Below the pieces are notes generated by a model that did no database searches, had not been told where the DNA came from, and saw only the letters and a list, made by a program, of their open reading frames with translations. A program made the position numbers and the translations under genes. A DNA stretch of 64,000 bases from Nansenia antarctica (lineage: Eukaryota > Chordata > Actinopteri > Argentiniformes > Microstomatidae), in NCBI GenBank assembly GCA_963989245.1, contig OZ022349.1, positions 34,279,616 through 34,343,615 on the forward strand, written 5' to 3'. This document shows, in pieces, positions 1 to 11,376 of the stretch. Each line of letters starts with the position of its first letter. The stretch's first letter is position 1.

Positions 1-30
1 TTGTGATTGGCTGTTTCCTCAGACGACTGT
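1..30 (-). promoter_or_regulatory. CCAAT-box (NF-Y-like) and forkhead-like motifs in each unit (type example)
   Basis: On the minus strand each unit reads CAGCCAATCACAAACAG. AGCCAATCACAA agrees with the NF-Y consensus (RRCCAATCA followed by S, M, R) at essentially every position, and ACAAACA matches the forkhead core RYMAAYA. Both lie in the 14-bp part, so half-units carry them too. Sites are 30 bp apart within runs and 14 bp apart at a half-unit. The motif matches are seen directly; binding, and any role as promoter or transcription-factor sink, is inference. No transcription start or gene is visible. Confidence 0.4.
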
Positions 31-279
31 TTGTGATTGGCTGTTTCCTCAGACGACTGTTTGTGATTGGCTGTTTCCTCAGACGACTGTTTGTGATTGG
101 CTGTTTCCTCAGACGACTGTTTGTGATTGGCTGTTTCCTCAGACGGCTGTTTGTGATTGGCTGTTTCCTCAGACGACTGTTTGTGATTGGCTGTTTCCTC
201 AGACGACTGTTTGTGATTGGCTGTTTCCCCAGACGACAGTTTGTGATTGGCTGTTTCTCAGACGAATGTTTGTGATTGG

Positions 280-293
280 CTGTTTGTGATTGG
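280..293 (+). repeat. 14-bp half-unit (type example; all 203 listed)
   Basis: A lone copy of CTGTTTGTGATTGG inserted between full units. Half-units begin 4 bases after each of these positions: 276,500,874,1068,1382,2326,2813,2917,3201,3965,4189,4623,4997,5191,5415,5609,5923,6087,6461,6655,6849,7043,7356,7580,7893,8237,8431,8745,9509,9883,9957,10391,10585,10809,11123,11377,11541,11825,12169,12393,12617,12931,13005,13289,13423,13707,13931,14125,14439,14813,15007,15351,16115,16489,16563,16997,17221,17445,17759,18013,18387,18461,18895,19119,19343,19657,19911,20075,20359,20703,21017,21271,21435,21719,21973,22137,23171,23425,23619,23783,23977,24531,24845,25069,25473,25787,26161,26235,26969,27193,27657,27911,28075,28239,28493,28657,29181,29555,29749,29973,30377,30691,31065,31139,31873,32097,32561,32815,32979,33263,33517,33681,34715,34939,35133,36197,36421,36705,36899,37153,37437,37751,37975,38379,38753,38827,38901,38975,39259,39483,39887,40261,40335,41069,41233,41637,42011,42085,42819,42983,43327,44211,44375,44779,45153,45227,45961,46125,46529,47083,47157,47891,48055,48459,48833,48907,49641,49865,50089,50403,50657,50821,51075,51359,51613,51777,53051,53275,53409,53573,54847,55071,55295,55609,55863,56027,56281,56565,56819,56983,57987,58211,58405,58569,58763,59317,59541,59945,60319,60393,60857,61021,61185,61229,61303,61587,61811,62305,62379,63113,63337,63561,63905. 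Other positions in this annotation use the same landmark, the first T of the TTGG before the half-unit. Confidence 0.95.
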
Positions 294-873
294 CTGTTTC
301 CTCAGACGACTGTTTGTGATTGGCTGTTTCCTCAGACGACTGTTTGTGATTGGCTGTTTCCTCAGACGGCTGTTTGTGATTGGCTGTTTCCTCAGATGAC
401 TGTTTGTGATTGGCTGTTTCCTCAGACGACTGTTTGTGATTGGCTGTTTCCCCAGACGACAGTTTGTGATTGGCTGTTTCCTCAGACGAATGTTTGTGAT
501 TGGCTGTTTGTGATTGGCTGTTTCCTCAGACGACTGTTTGTGATTGGCTGTTTCCTCAGACGACTGTTTGTGATTGGCTGTTTCCTCAGACGGCTGTTTG
601 TGATTGGCTGTTTCCTCAGACGACTGTTTGTGATTGGCTGTTTCCTCAGACGACTGTTTGTGATTGGCTGTTTCCTCAGACGACTGTTTGTGATTGGCTG
701 TTTCCTCAGACGACTGTTTGTGATTGGCTGTTTCCTCAGACGGCTGTTTGTGATTGGCTGTTTCCTCAGACGACTGTTTGTGATTGGCTGTTTCCTCAGA
801 CGACTGTTTGTGATTGGCTGTTTCCCCAGACGACAGTTTGTGATTGGCTGTTTCCTCAGACGAATGTTTGTGA

Positions 874-1381
874 TTGGCTGTTTGTGATTGGCTGTTTCCT
901 CAGACGACTGTTTGTGATTGGCTGTTTCCTCAGACGGCTGTTTGTGATTGGCTGTTTCCTCAGATGACTGTTTGTGATTGGCTGTTTCCTCAGACGACTG
1001 TTTGTGATTGGCTGTTTCCCCAGACGACAGTTTGTGATTGGCTGTTTCCTCAGACGAATGTTTGTGATTGGCTGTTTGTGATTGGCTGTTTCCTCAGACG
1101 ACTGTTTGTGATTGGCTGTTTCCTCAGACGACTGTTTGTGATTGGCTGTTTCCTCAGACGACTGTTTGTGATTGGCTGTTTCCTCAGACGACTGTTTGTG
1201 ATTGGCTGTTTCCTCAGACGACTGTTTGTGATTGGCTGTTTCCTCAGACGGCTGTTTGTGATTGGCTGTTTCCTCAGACGACTGTTTGTGATTGGCTGTT
1301 TCCTCAGACGACTGTTTGTGATTGGCTGTTTCCCCAGACGACAGTTTGTGATTGGCTGTTTCCTCAGACGAATGTTTGTGA
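874..1381 (+). repeat. 508-bp two-run module, copy 1
   Basis: A 194-bp run with a CpG-to-TpG unit (CAGATGAC), then a 314-bp run closed by the CCCC/CAG/AATG variants. The same 194+314 arrangement with the same internal marker recurs at 5415, 8237 and 13931. A version one base shorter lies at 6849-7355 and one a unit longer at 14813-15350. The module is an early sign of higher-order structure in the left part of the array. Confidence 0.75.
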
Positions 1382-2325
1382 TTGGCTGTTTGTGATTGGC
1401 TGTTTCCTCAGACGACTGTTTGTGATTGGCTGTTTCCTCAGACGACTGTTTGTGATTGGCTGTTTCCTCAGACGGCTGTTTGTGATTGGCTGTTTCCTCA
1501 GACGACTGTTTGTGATTGGCTGTTTCCTCAGACGACTGTTTGTGATTGGCTGTTTCCTCAGACGACTGTTTGTGATTGGCTGTTTCCTCAGACGACTGTT
1601 TGTGATTGGCTGTTTCCTCAGACGGCTGTTTGTGATTGGCTGTTTCCTCAGACGACTGTTTGTGATTGGCTGTTTCCTCAGACGACTGTTTGTGATTGGC
1701 TGTTTCCCCAGACGACAGTTTGTGATTGGCTGTTTCCTCAGACGACTGTTTGTGATTGGCTGTTTCCTCAGACGACTGTTTGTGATTGGCTGTTTCCTCA
1801 GACGACTGTTTGTGATTGGCTGTTTCCTCAGACGACTGTTTGTGATTGGCTGTTTCCTCAGACGACTGTTTGTGATTGGCTGTTTCCTCAGACGACAGTT
1901 TGTGATTGGCTGTTTCCTCAGACGACTGTTTGTGATTGGCTGTTTCCTCAGACGACTGTTTGTGATTGGCTGTTTCCTCAGACGACTGTTTGTGATTGGC
2001 TGTTTCCTCAGACGACTGTTTGTGATTGGCTGTTTCCTCAGACGACTGTTTGTGATTGGCTGTTTCCTCAGACGACTGTTTGTGATTGGCTGTTTTCTCA
2101 GACGACTGTTTGTGATTGGCTGTTTTCTCAGACGACTGTTTGTGATTGGCTGTTTCCTCAGACGACTGTTTGTGATTGGCTGTTTCCTCAGACGACTGTT
2201 TGTGATTGGCTGTTTCCTCAGACGACTGTTTGTGATTGGCTGTTTCCTCAGACGACTGTTTGTGATTGGCTGTTTCCTCAGACGACAGTTTGTGATTGGC
2301 TGTTTCCTCAGACGACTGTTTGTGA

Positions 2326-2812
2326 TTGGCTGTTTGTGATTGGCTGTATCCTCAGACGACTGTTTGTGATTGGTTGTTTCCTCAGACGACTGTTTGTGAT
2401 TGGCTGTTTCCTCAGACGACTGTTTGTGATTGGCTATATCCTCAGACGACTGTTTGTGATTGGCTGTTTCCTCAGACGACTGTTTGTGATTGGCTGTTTT
2501 CTCAGACGACTGTTTGTGATTGGCTGTTTCCTCAGACGACTGTTTGTGATTGGCTGTTTCCTCAGACGACTGTTTGTGATTGGCTGTTTCCTCAGACGAC
2601 TGTTTGTGATTGGCTGTTTCCTCAGACGGCTGTTTGTGATTGGCTGTTTCCTCAGACGACTGTTTGTGATTGGCTGTTTCCTCAGACGACTGTTTGTGAT
2701 TGGCTGTTTCCCCAGACGACAGTTTGTGATTGGCTGTTTCCTCCGTTTGTGATTGGCTGTTTCCTCAGACGACTGTTTGTGATTGGCTGTTTCCTCAGAC
2801 GACTGTTTGTGA
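2326..2812 (+). repeat. GTATCC/TATATCC block, copy 1, with 7-bp loss
   Basis: This run starts with a GGCTGTATCC unit, then GGTTGTTTCC near 2371, GGCTATATCC near 2434 and TTTTCTCAG near 2500. The same ordered markers occur 1,863 bp downstream at 4189-4622. Near 2743 the sequence reads TTTCCTCCGTTTG, a net loss of 7 bp from a unit. This makes the run 487 bp rather than a 30n+14 length. The downstream copy is intact there and ends with the AATG marker, so the loss is private to this copy. Confidence 0.8.
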
Positions 2813-3964
2813 TTGGCTGTTTGTGATTGGCTGTTTCCTCAGACGACTGTTTGTGATTGGCTCTTTCCTCAGACGACAGTTTGTGATTGGCTGTTTCCTC
2901 AGATGACTGTTTGTGATTGGCTGTTTGTGATTGGCTGTATCCTCAGACGACTGTTTGTGATTGGCTGTTTCCTCAGACGACTGTTTGTGATTGGCTGTTT
3001 CCTCAGACGACTGTTTGTGATTGGCTGTTTCCTCAGACGGCTGTTTGTGATTGGCTGTTTCCTCAGACGACTGTTTGTGATTGGCTGTTTCCTCAGACGA
3101 CTGTTTGTGATTGGCTGTTTCCCCAGACGACAGTTTGTCATTGGCTGTTTCCTCAGACGACAGTTTGTGATTGGCTGTTTCCTCAGACGACTGTTTGTGA
3201 TTGGCTGTTTGTGATTGGATGTTTCCTCAGATGGCTGTTTGTGATTGGCTGTTTCCTCAGACGACTGTTTGTGATTGGCTGTTTCCTCAGACGACTGTAT
3301 GTGATTGGCTGTTTCCTCAGACGACTGTTTGTGATTGGCTGTTTCCCCAGACGACAGTTTGTGATTGGCTGTTTCCTCAGACGACTGTTTGTGATTGGCT
3401 GTTTCCCCAGACGACAGTTTGTGATTGGCTGTTTCCTCAGACGGCTGTTTGTGATTGGCTGTTTCCTCAGACGACTGTTTGTGATTGGATGTTTCCTCAG
3501 ACGGCTGTTTGTGATTGGCTGTTTCCTCAGACGATTGTTTGTGACTGGCTGTTTCCTCAGACGACTGTTTGTGATTGGCTGTTTCCTCAGATGACTGTTT
3601 GTGATTGGCTGTTTCCTCAGACGACTGTTTGTGATTGGCTGTTTCCTCAGACGGCTGTTTGTGATTGGATGTTTCCTCAGACGGCTGTTTGTGATTGGCT
3701 GTTTCCTCAGACGACTGTTTGTGATTGGCTGTTTCGTCAGACGACTGTTTGTGATTGGCTGTTTCCTCATACGACTGTTTGTGATTGGCTGTTTTCTCAG
3801 AAGACTGTTTGTGATTGGCTGTTTCCTCAGACGACTGTTTGTGATTGGCTGTTTCCTCAGACGACTGTTTGTGATTGGCTGTTTCCTCAGACGGCTGTTT
3901 GTGATTGGCTGTTTCCTCAGACGACTGTTTGTGATTGGCTGTTTCCTCAGACGACTGTTTGTGA
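2813..3964 (+). repeat. Diverged runs of 3, 9 and 25 units
   Basis: Runs of 104, 284 and 764 bp. The last, from 3201, is among the most diverged stretches in the window. It opens with GGATG and CAGATGGC and later carries TGTATGTG near 3298, GTGACTGG near 3541, TTTCGTCAG near 3735, CCTCATACG near 3766 and TTTTCTCAGAAG near 3792. Several of these (GGATG/ATGGC, CGTCAG, CATACG) reappear in order in the 734-bp block of the 40-49 kb higher-order repeat, so this run looks like an older relative of that block. Confidence 0.75.
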
Positions 3965-4188
3965 TTGGCTGTTTGTGATTGGCTGTTTCCTCAGACGACT
4001 GTTTGTGATTGGCTGTTTCCTCAGACGACTGTTTGTGATTGGCTGTTTCCTCAGACGACTGTTTGTGATTGGCTGTTTCCTCAGACGACTGTTTGTGATT
4101 GGCTGTTTCCTCAGACGACTGTTTGTGATTGGCTGTTTCCTCAGACGACAGTTTGTGATTGGCTGTTTCCTCAGACGACTGTTTGTGA
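3965..4188 (+). repeat. 224-bp run between diverged blocks
   Basis: Seven full units and one half-unit, nearly all consensus. The only clear variant is an ACGACAG unit near the end. It separates the diverged 3201 run from the second TATATCC block. Confidence 0.75.
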
Positions 4189-4622
4189 TTGGCTGTTTGT
4201 GATTGGCTGTATCCTCAGACGACTGTTTGTGATTGGTTGTTTCCTCAGACGACTGTTTGTGATTGGCTGTTTCCTCAGACGACTGTTTGTGATTGGCTAT
4301 ATCCTCAGACGACTGTTTGTGATTGGCTGTTTCCTCAGACGACTGTTTGTGATTGGCTGTTTTCTCAGACGACTGTTTGTGATTGGCTGTTTCCTCAGAC
4401 GACTGTTTGTGATTGGCTGTTTCCTCAGACGACTGTTTGTGATTGGCTGTTTCCTCAGACGACTGTTTGTGATTGGCTGTTTCCTCAGACGGCTGTTTGT
4501 GATTGGCTGTTTCCTCAGACGACTGTTTGTGATTGGCTGTTTCCTCAGACGACTGTTTGTGATTGGCTGTTTCCCCAGACGACAGTTTGTGATTGGCTGT
4601 TTCCTCAGACGAATGTTTGTGA
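4189..4622 (+). repeat. GTATCC/TATATCC block, copy 2 (intact)
   Basis: Fourteen full units plus the half-unit. The ordered markers GTATCC, GGTTG (near 4236), CTATATCC (near 4298), TTTTCTCAG, ACGGC and the CCCC/CAG/AATG ending match copy 1 at 2326, but without the 7-bp loss. GGTTGTTTCC recurs near 59992 beside a GTATCC unit, linking this block to the far right of the window. Confidence 0.8.
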
Positions 4623-5190
4623 TTGGCTGTTTGTGATTGGCTGTTTCCTCAGACGACTGTTTGTGATTGGCTGTTTCCCCAGACGACAGTTTGTGATTGG
4701 CTGTTTCCTCAGACGACTGTTTGTGATTGGCTGTTTCCCCAGACGACAGTTTGTGATTGGCTGTTTCCTCAGACGACTGTTTGTGATTGGCTGTTTCCTC
4801 AGACGACTGTTTGTGATTGGCTGTTTCCTCAGACGACTGTTTGTGATTGGCTGTTTCCTCAGACGGCTGTTTGTGATTGGCTGTTTCCTCAGACGACTGT
4901 TTGTGATTGGCTGTTTCCTCAGACGACTGTTTGTGATTGGCTGTTTCCCCAGACGACAGTTTGTGATTGGCTGTTTCCTCAGACGAATGTTTGTGATTGG
5001 CTGTTTGTGATTGGCTGTTTCCTCAGACGACTGTTTGTGATTGGCTGTTTCCTCAGACGGCTGTTTGTGATTGGCTGTTTCCTCAGACGACTGTTTGTGA
5101 TTGGCTGTTTCCTCAGACGACTGTTTGTGATTGGCTGTTTCCCCAGACGACAGTTTGTGATTGGCTGTTTCCTCAGACGAATGTTTGTGA
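4623..5190 (+). repeat. 568-bp segment, copy 1 of 2
   Basis: Runs of 374 and 194 bp. The first has two CCCC/ACGACAG units alternating with consensus units near 4680 and 4740. The same pattern, run lengths and marker order occur 1,464 bp downstream at 6087-6654. Conceptual translations of the two copies look identical, so any difference must be very small. Confidence 0.8.
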
Positions 5191-6086
5191 TTGGCTGTTT
5201 GTGATTGGCTGTTTCCTCAGACGACTGTTTGTGATTGGCTGTTTCCTCAGACGACTGTTTGTGATTGGCTGTTTCCTCAGACGACTGTTTGTGATTGGCT
5301 GTTTCCTCAGACGACTGTTTGTGATTGGCTGTTTCCTCAGACGACTGTTTGTGATTGGCTGTTTCCCCAGACGACAGTTTGTGATTGGCTGTTTCCTCAG
5401 ACGAATGTTTGTGATTGGCTGTTTGTGATTGGCTGTTTCCTCAGACGACTGTTTGTGATTGGCTGTTTCCTCAGACGGCTGTTTGTGATTGGCTGTTTCC
5501 TCAGATGACTGTTTGTGATTGGCTGTTTCCTCAGACGACTGTTTGTGATTGGCTGTTTCCCCAGATGACAGTTTGTGATTGGCTGTTTCCTCAGACGAAT
5601 GTTTGTGATTGGCTGTTTGTGATTGGCTGTTTCCTCAGACGACTGTTTGTGATTGGCTGTTTCCTCAGACGACTGTTTGTGATTGGCTGTTTCCTCAGAC
5701 GACTGTTTGTGATTGGCTGTTTCCTCAGACGACTGTTTGTGATTGGCTGTTTCCTCAGACGACTGTTTGTGATTGGCTGTTTCCTCAGACGGCTGTTTGT
5801 GATTGGCTGTTTCCTCAGACGACTGTTTGTGATTGGCTGTTTCCTCAGACGACTGTTTGTGATTGGCTGTTTCCCCAGACGACAGTTTGTGATTGGCTGT
5901 TTCCTCAGACGAATGTTTGTGATTGGCTGTTTGTGATTGGCTGTTTCCTCAGACGACTGTTTGTGATTGGCTGTTTCCTCAGACGACTGTTTGTGATTGG
6001 CTGTTTCCTCAGACGGCTGTTTGTGATTGGCTGTTTCCCCAGACGACAGTTTGTGATTGGCTGTTTCCTCAGACGAATGTTTGTGA
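5191..6086 (+). repeat. Runs between the two 568-bp copies
   Basis: Runs of 224, 194, 314 and 164 bp, all closed by AATG half-units. The middle pair, 5415-5922, is the second copy of the 508-bp module. It has an extra CpG-to-TpG change in its CCCC unit (CCCCAGATGACAG, near 5569). Confidence 0.75.
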
Positions 6087-6654
6087 TTGGCTGTTTGTGA
6101 TTGGCTGTTTCCTCAGACGACTGTTTGTGATTGGCTGTTTCCCCAGACGACAGTTTGTGATTGGCTGTTTCCTCAGACGACTGTTTGTGATTGGCTGTTT
6201 CCCCAGACGACAGTTTGTGATTGGCTGTTTCCTCAGACGACTGTTTGTGATTGGCTGTTTCCTCAGACGACTGTTTGTGATTGGCTGTTTCCTCAGACGA
6301 CTGTTTGTGATTGGCTGTTTCCTCAGACGGCTGTTTGTGATTGGCTGTTTCCTCAGACGACTGTTTGTGATTGGCTGTTTCCTCAGACGACTGTTTGTGA
6401 TTGGCTGTTTCCCCAGACGACAGTTTGTGATTGGCTGTTTCCTCAGACGAATGTTTGTGATTGGCTGTTTGTGATTGGCTGTTTCCTCAGACGACTGTTT
6501 GTGATTGGCTGTTTCCTCAGACGGCTGTTTGTGATTGGCTGTTTCCTCAGACGACTGTTTGTGATTGGCTGTTTCCTCAGACGACTGTTTGTGATTGGCT
6601 GTTTCCCCAGACGACAGTTTGTGATTGGCTGTTTCCTCAGACGAATGTTTGTGA
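6087..6654 (+). repeat. 568-bp segment, copy 2 of 2
   Basis: Same run lengths and variant order as 4623-5190, offset by 1,464 bp. It is followed by runs of 194, 194 and 194 bp instead of the 224, 194, 314 that follow copy 1, so the duplication ends near 6654. Confidence 0.8.
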
Positions 6655-8744
6655 TTGGCTGTTTGTGATTGGCTGTTTCCTCAGACGACTGTTTGTGATT
6701 GGCTGTTTCCTCAGACGACTGTTTGTGATTGGCTGTTTCCTCAGACGACTGTTTGTGATTGGCTGTTTCCTCAGACGACTGTTTGTGATTGGCTGTTTCC
6801 CCAGACGACAGTTTGTGATTGGCTGTTTCCTCAGACGAATGTTTGTGATTGGCTGTTTGTGATTGGCTGTTTCCTCAGACGACTGTTTGTGATTGGCTGT
6901 TTCCTCAGACGGCTGTTTGTGATTGGCTGTTTCCTCAGATGACTGTTTGTGATTGGCTGTTTCCTCAGACGACTGTTTGTGATTGGCTGTTTCCCCAGAC
7001 GACAGTTTGTGATTGGCTGTTTCCTCAGACGAATGTTTGTGATTGGCTGTTTGTGATTGGCTGTTTCCTCAGACGACTGTTTGTGATTGGCTGTTTCCTC
7101 AGACGACTGTTTGTGATTGGCTGTTTCCTCAGACGACTGTTTGTGATTGGCTGTTTCCTCAGACGACTGTTTGTGATTGGCTGTTTCCTCAGACGACTGT
7201 TTGTGATTGGCTGTTTCCTCAGACGGCTGTTTGTGATTGGCTGTTTCCTCAGACGACTGTTTGTGATTGGCTGTTTCCTCAGACGACTGTTTGTGATTGG
7301 CTGTTTCCCCAGACGACAGTTTGTGATTGGCTGTTTCTCAGACGAATGTTTGTGATTGGCTGTTTGTGATTGGCTGTTTCCTCAGACGACTGTTTGTGAT
7401 TGGCTGTTTCCTCAGACGACTGTTTGTGATTGGCTGTTTCCTCAGACGGCTGTTTGTGATTGGCTGTTTCCTCAGATGACTGTTTGTGATTGGCTGTTTC
7501 CTCAGACGACTGTTTGTGATTGGCTGTTTCCCCAGACGACAGTTTGTGATTGGCTGTTTCCTCAGACGAATGTTTGTGATTGGCTGTTTGTGATTGGCTG
7601 TTTCCTCAGACGACTGTTTGTGATTGGCTGTTTCCTCAGACGACTGTTTGTGATTGGCTGTTTCCTCAGACGACTGTTTGTGATTGGCTGTTTCCTCAGA
7701 CGACTGTTTGTGATTGGCTGTTTCCTCAGACGACTGTTTGTGATTGGCTGTTTCCTCAGACGGCTGTTTGTGATTGGCTGTTTCCTCAGACGACTGTTTG
7801 TGATTGGCTGTTTCCTCAGACGACTGTTTGTGATTGGCTGTTTCCCCAGACGACAGTTTGTGATTGGCTGTTTCTCAGACGAATGTTTGTGATTGGCTGT
7901 TTGTGATTGGCTGTTTCCTCAGACGACTGTTTGTGATTGGCTGTTTCCTCAGACGACTGTTTGTGATTGGCTGTTTCCTCAGACGGCTGTTTGTGATTGG
8001 CTGTTTCCTCAGACGACTGTTTGTGATTGGCTGTTTCCTCAGACGACTGTTTGTGATTGGCTGTTTCCTCAGACGACTGTTTGTGATTGGCTGTTTCCTC
8101 AGACGACTGTTTGTGATTGGCTGTTTCCTCAGACGGCTGTTTGTGATTGGCTGTTTCCTCAGACGACTGTTTGTGATTGGCTGTTTCCTCAGACGACTGT
8201 TTGTGATTGGCTGTTTCCCCAGACGACAGTTTGTGATTGGCTGTTTGTGATTGGCTGTTTCCTCAGACGACTGTTTGTGATTGGCTGTTTCCTCAGACGG
8301 CTGTTTGTGATTGGCTGTTTCCTCAGATGACTGTTTGTGATTGGCTGTTTCCTCAGACGACTGTTTGTGATTGGCTGTTTCCCCAGACGACAGTTTGTGA
8401 TTGGCTGTTTCCTCAGACGAATGTTTGTGATTGGCTGTTTGTGATTGGCTGTTTCCTCAGACGACTGTTTGTGATTGGCTGTTTCCTCAGACGACTGTTT
8501 GTGATTGGCTGTTTCCTCAGACGACTGTTTGTGATTGGCTGTTTCCTCAGACGACTGTTTGTGATTGGCTGTTTCCTCAGACGACTGTTTGTGATTGGCT
8601 GTTTCCTCAGACGGCTGTTTGTGATTGGCTGTTTCCTCAGACGACTGTTTGTGATTGGCTGTTTCCTCAGACGACTGTTTGTGATTGGCTGTTTCCCCAG
8701 ACGACAGTTTGTGATTGGCTGTTTCCTCAGACGAATGTTTGTGA
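6655..8744 (+). repeat. Short-run region with 537-bp duplication and shared 1-bp loss
   Basis: Runs of 194, 194, 313, 224, 313, 344, 194 and 314 bp. The two 313-bp runs (7043-7355 and 7580-7892) have the same variants and both lack one C in TTTCCTCAG (near 7337 and 7874), as does the run before 276. They sit 537 bp apart. 8237-8744 is the third copy of the 508-bp module, reached through a half-unit that lacks the usual AATG unit. Confidence 0.8.
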
Positions 8745-11376
8745 TTGGCTGTTTGTGATTGGCTGTTTCCTCAGACGACTGTTTGTGATTGGCTGTTTCC
8801 TCAGACGACTGTTTGTGATTGGCTGTTTCCTCAGACGGCTGTTTGTGATTGGCTGTTTCCTCAGACGACTGTTTGTGATTGGCTGTTTCCTCAGACGACT
8901 GTTTGTGATTGGCTGTTTCCTCAGACGACTGTTTGTGATTGGCTGTTTCCTCAGACGACTGTTTGTGATTGGCTGTTTCCTCAGACGGCTGTTTGTGATT
9001 GGCTGTTTCCTCAGACGACTGTTTGTGATTGGCTGTTTCCTCAGACGACTGTTTGTGATTGGCTGTTTCCCCAGACGACAGTTTGTGATTGGCTGTTTCC
9101 TCAGACGACTGTTTGTGATTGGCTGTTTCCTCAGACGACTGTTTGTGATTGGCTGTTTCCTCAGACGACTGTTTGTGATTGGCTGTTTCCTCAGACGACT
9201 GTTTGTGATTGGCTGTTTCCTCAGACGACTGTTTGTGATTGGCTGTTTCCTCAGACGACAGTTTGTGATTGGCTGTTTCCTCAGACGACTGTTTGTGATT
9301 GGCTGTTTCCTCAGACGACTGTTTGTGATTGGCTGTTTCCTCAGACGACTGTTTGTGATTGGCTGTTTCCTCAGACGACTGTTTGTGATTGGCTGTTTCC
9401 TCAGACGACTGTTTGTGATTGGCTGTTTCCTCAGACGACTGTTTGTGATTGGCTGTTTTCTCAGACGACTGTTTGTGATTGGCTGTTTCCTCAGACGACA
9501 GTTTGTGATTGGCTGTTTGTGATTGGCTGTATCCTCAGACGACTGTTTGTGGTTGGCTGTTTCCTCAGACGACTGTTTGTGATTGGCTGTTTCCTCAGAC
9601 GACTGTTTGTGATTGGCTGTTTCCTCAGACGACTGTTTGTGATTGGCTGTTTCCTCAGACGACTGTTTGTGATTGGCTGTTTCCTCAGACGACTGTTTGT
9701 GATTGGCTGTTTTCTCAGACGACTGTTTGTGATTGGCTGTTTCCTCAGACGACTGTTTGTGATTGGCTGTTTCCTCAGACGACTGTTTGTGATTGGCTGT
9801 TTCCTCAGACGACTGTTTGAGATTGGCTGTTTCCTCAGACGACAGTTTGTGATTGGCTGTTTCCTCAGACGACTGTTTGTGATTGGCTGTTTGTGATTGG
9901 CTGTATCCTCAGACGACAGTTTGTGATTGGCTGTTTCCTCAGACGACTGTTTGTGATTGGCTGTTTGTGATTGGATGTTTCCTCAGACGGCTGTTTGTGA
10001 TTGGCTGTTTCCTCAGACGACTGTTTGTGATTGGCTGTTTCCTCAGACGACTGTTTGTGATTGGCTGTTTCCTCAGACGACTGTTTGTGATTGGCTGTTT
10101 CCTCAGACAACTGTTTGTGATTGGCTGTTTCCTCAGACGGCTGTTTGTGATTGGCTGTTTCCTGAGACGGCTGTTTGTGATTGGCTGTTTCCTCAGACGA
10201 CTGTTTGTGATTGGCTGTTTCCTCAGACGACTGTTTGTGATTGGCTGTTTCCTCAGACGACTGTTTGTGATTGGCTGTTTCCTCAGACGACTGTTTGTGA
10301 TTGGCTGTTTCCTCAGACGGCTGTTTGTGATTGGCTGTTTCCTCAGACGACTGTTTGTGATTGGCTGTTTCCTCAGACGACTGTTTGTGATTGGCTGTTT
10401 GTGATTGGCTGTTTCCTCAGACGACTGTTTGTGATTGGCTGTTTCCTCAGACGACTGTTTGTGATTGGCTGTTTCCTCAGACGACTGTTTGTGATTGGCT
10501 GTTTCCTTAGACGACTGTTTGTGATTGGCTGTTTCCTCAGACGGCTGTTTGTGATTGGCTGTTTCCTCAGACGACTGTTTGTGATTGGCTGTTTGTGATT
10601 GGCTGTTTCCTCAGACGACTGTTTGTGATTGGCTGTTTCCTCAGACGACTGTTTGTGATTGGCTGTTTCCTCAGACGACTGTTTGTGATTGGCTGTTTCC
10701 TCAGACGACTGTTTGTGATTGGCTGTTTCCTCAGACGGCTGTTTGTGATTGGCTGTTTCCTCAGACGACTGTTTGTGATTGGCTGTTTCCTCAGACGACT
10801 GTTTGTGATTGGCTGTTTGTGATTGGCTGTTTCCTCAGACGACTGTTTGTGATTGGCTGTTTCCTCAGACGACTGTTTGTGATTGGCTGTTTCCTCAGAC
10901 GACTGTTTGTGATTGGCTGTTTTATCAGACGACTGTTTGTGATTGGCTGTTTTCTCAGACGACTGTTTGTGATTGGCTGTTTCCTCAGACGACTGTTTGT
11001 GATTGGCTGTTTCCTCAGACGACTGTTTGTGATTGGCTGTTTCCTCAGACGACTGTTTGTGATTGGCTGTTTCCTCAGACGACAGTTTGTGATTGGCTGT
11101 TTCCTCAGACGACTGTTTGTGATTTTCTGTTTGTGATTGGCTGTATCCTCAGACGACTGTTTGTGATTGGCTGTTTCCTCAGACGACTGTTTGTGATTGG
11201 CTGTTTCCTCAGACGACTGTTTGTGATTGGCTGTTTCCTCAGACGGCTGTTTGTGATTGGCTGTTTCCTCAGACGACTGTTTGTGATTGGCTGTTTCCTC
11301 AGACGACTGTTTGTGATTGGCTGTTTCCCCAGACGACAGTTTGTGATTGGCTGTTTCCTCAGACGAATGTTTGTGA
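8745..11376 (+). repeat. 2.6-kb segment, copy 1 (partner at 15351)
   Basis: Runs of 764, 374, 74, 434, 194, 224, 314 and 254 bp. Markers in order are GTATCC with GTGGTTGG at 9509, TTTGAGATT near 9819, GTATCC with ACGACAG at 9883, GGATG at 9957, ACAAC near 10109, CCTGAG near 10163, CCTTAG near 10507, TTTTATCAG near 10922 and GATTTTCTG at 11123. The same run series and markers occur at 15351-18012, offset 6,606 bp, differing by one 30-bp unit (194 versus 224). Confidence 0.85.

Larger units (their letters stand above)
1..2325 (+). repeat. Left region, short runs then a 31-unit run
   Basis: Half-units at 276, 500, 874, 1068 and 1382 define runs of 224, 374, 194 and 314 bp, followed by one uninterrupted 944-bp run of 31 full units. 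The short runs end in a linked set of variants: a unit with CCCCAG and ACGACAG, then a unit with ACGAATG, then the half-unit. The stretch before 276 has a 1-bp loss (TTTCTCAG instead of TTTCCTCAG, near 257), also found near 7337 and 7874. The long run lacks the CCCC/AATG markers after about 1710 and carries two successive TTTTCTCAG units near 2090 and 2120. Confidence 0.85.
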
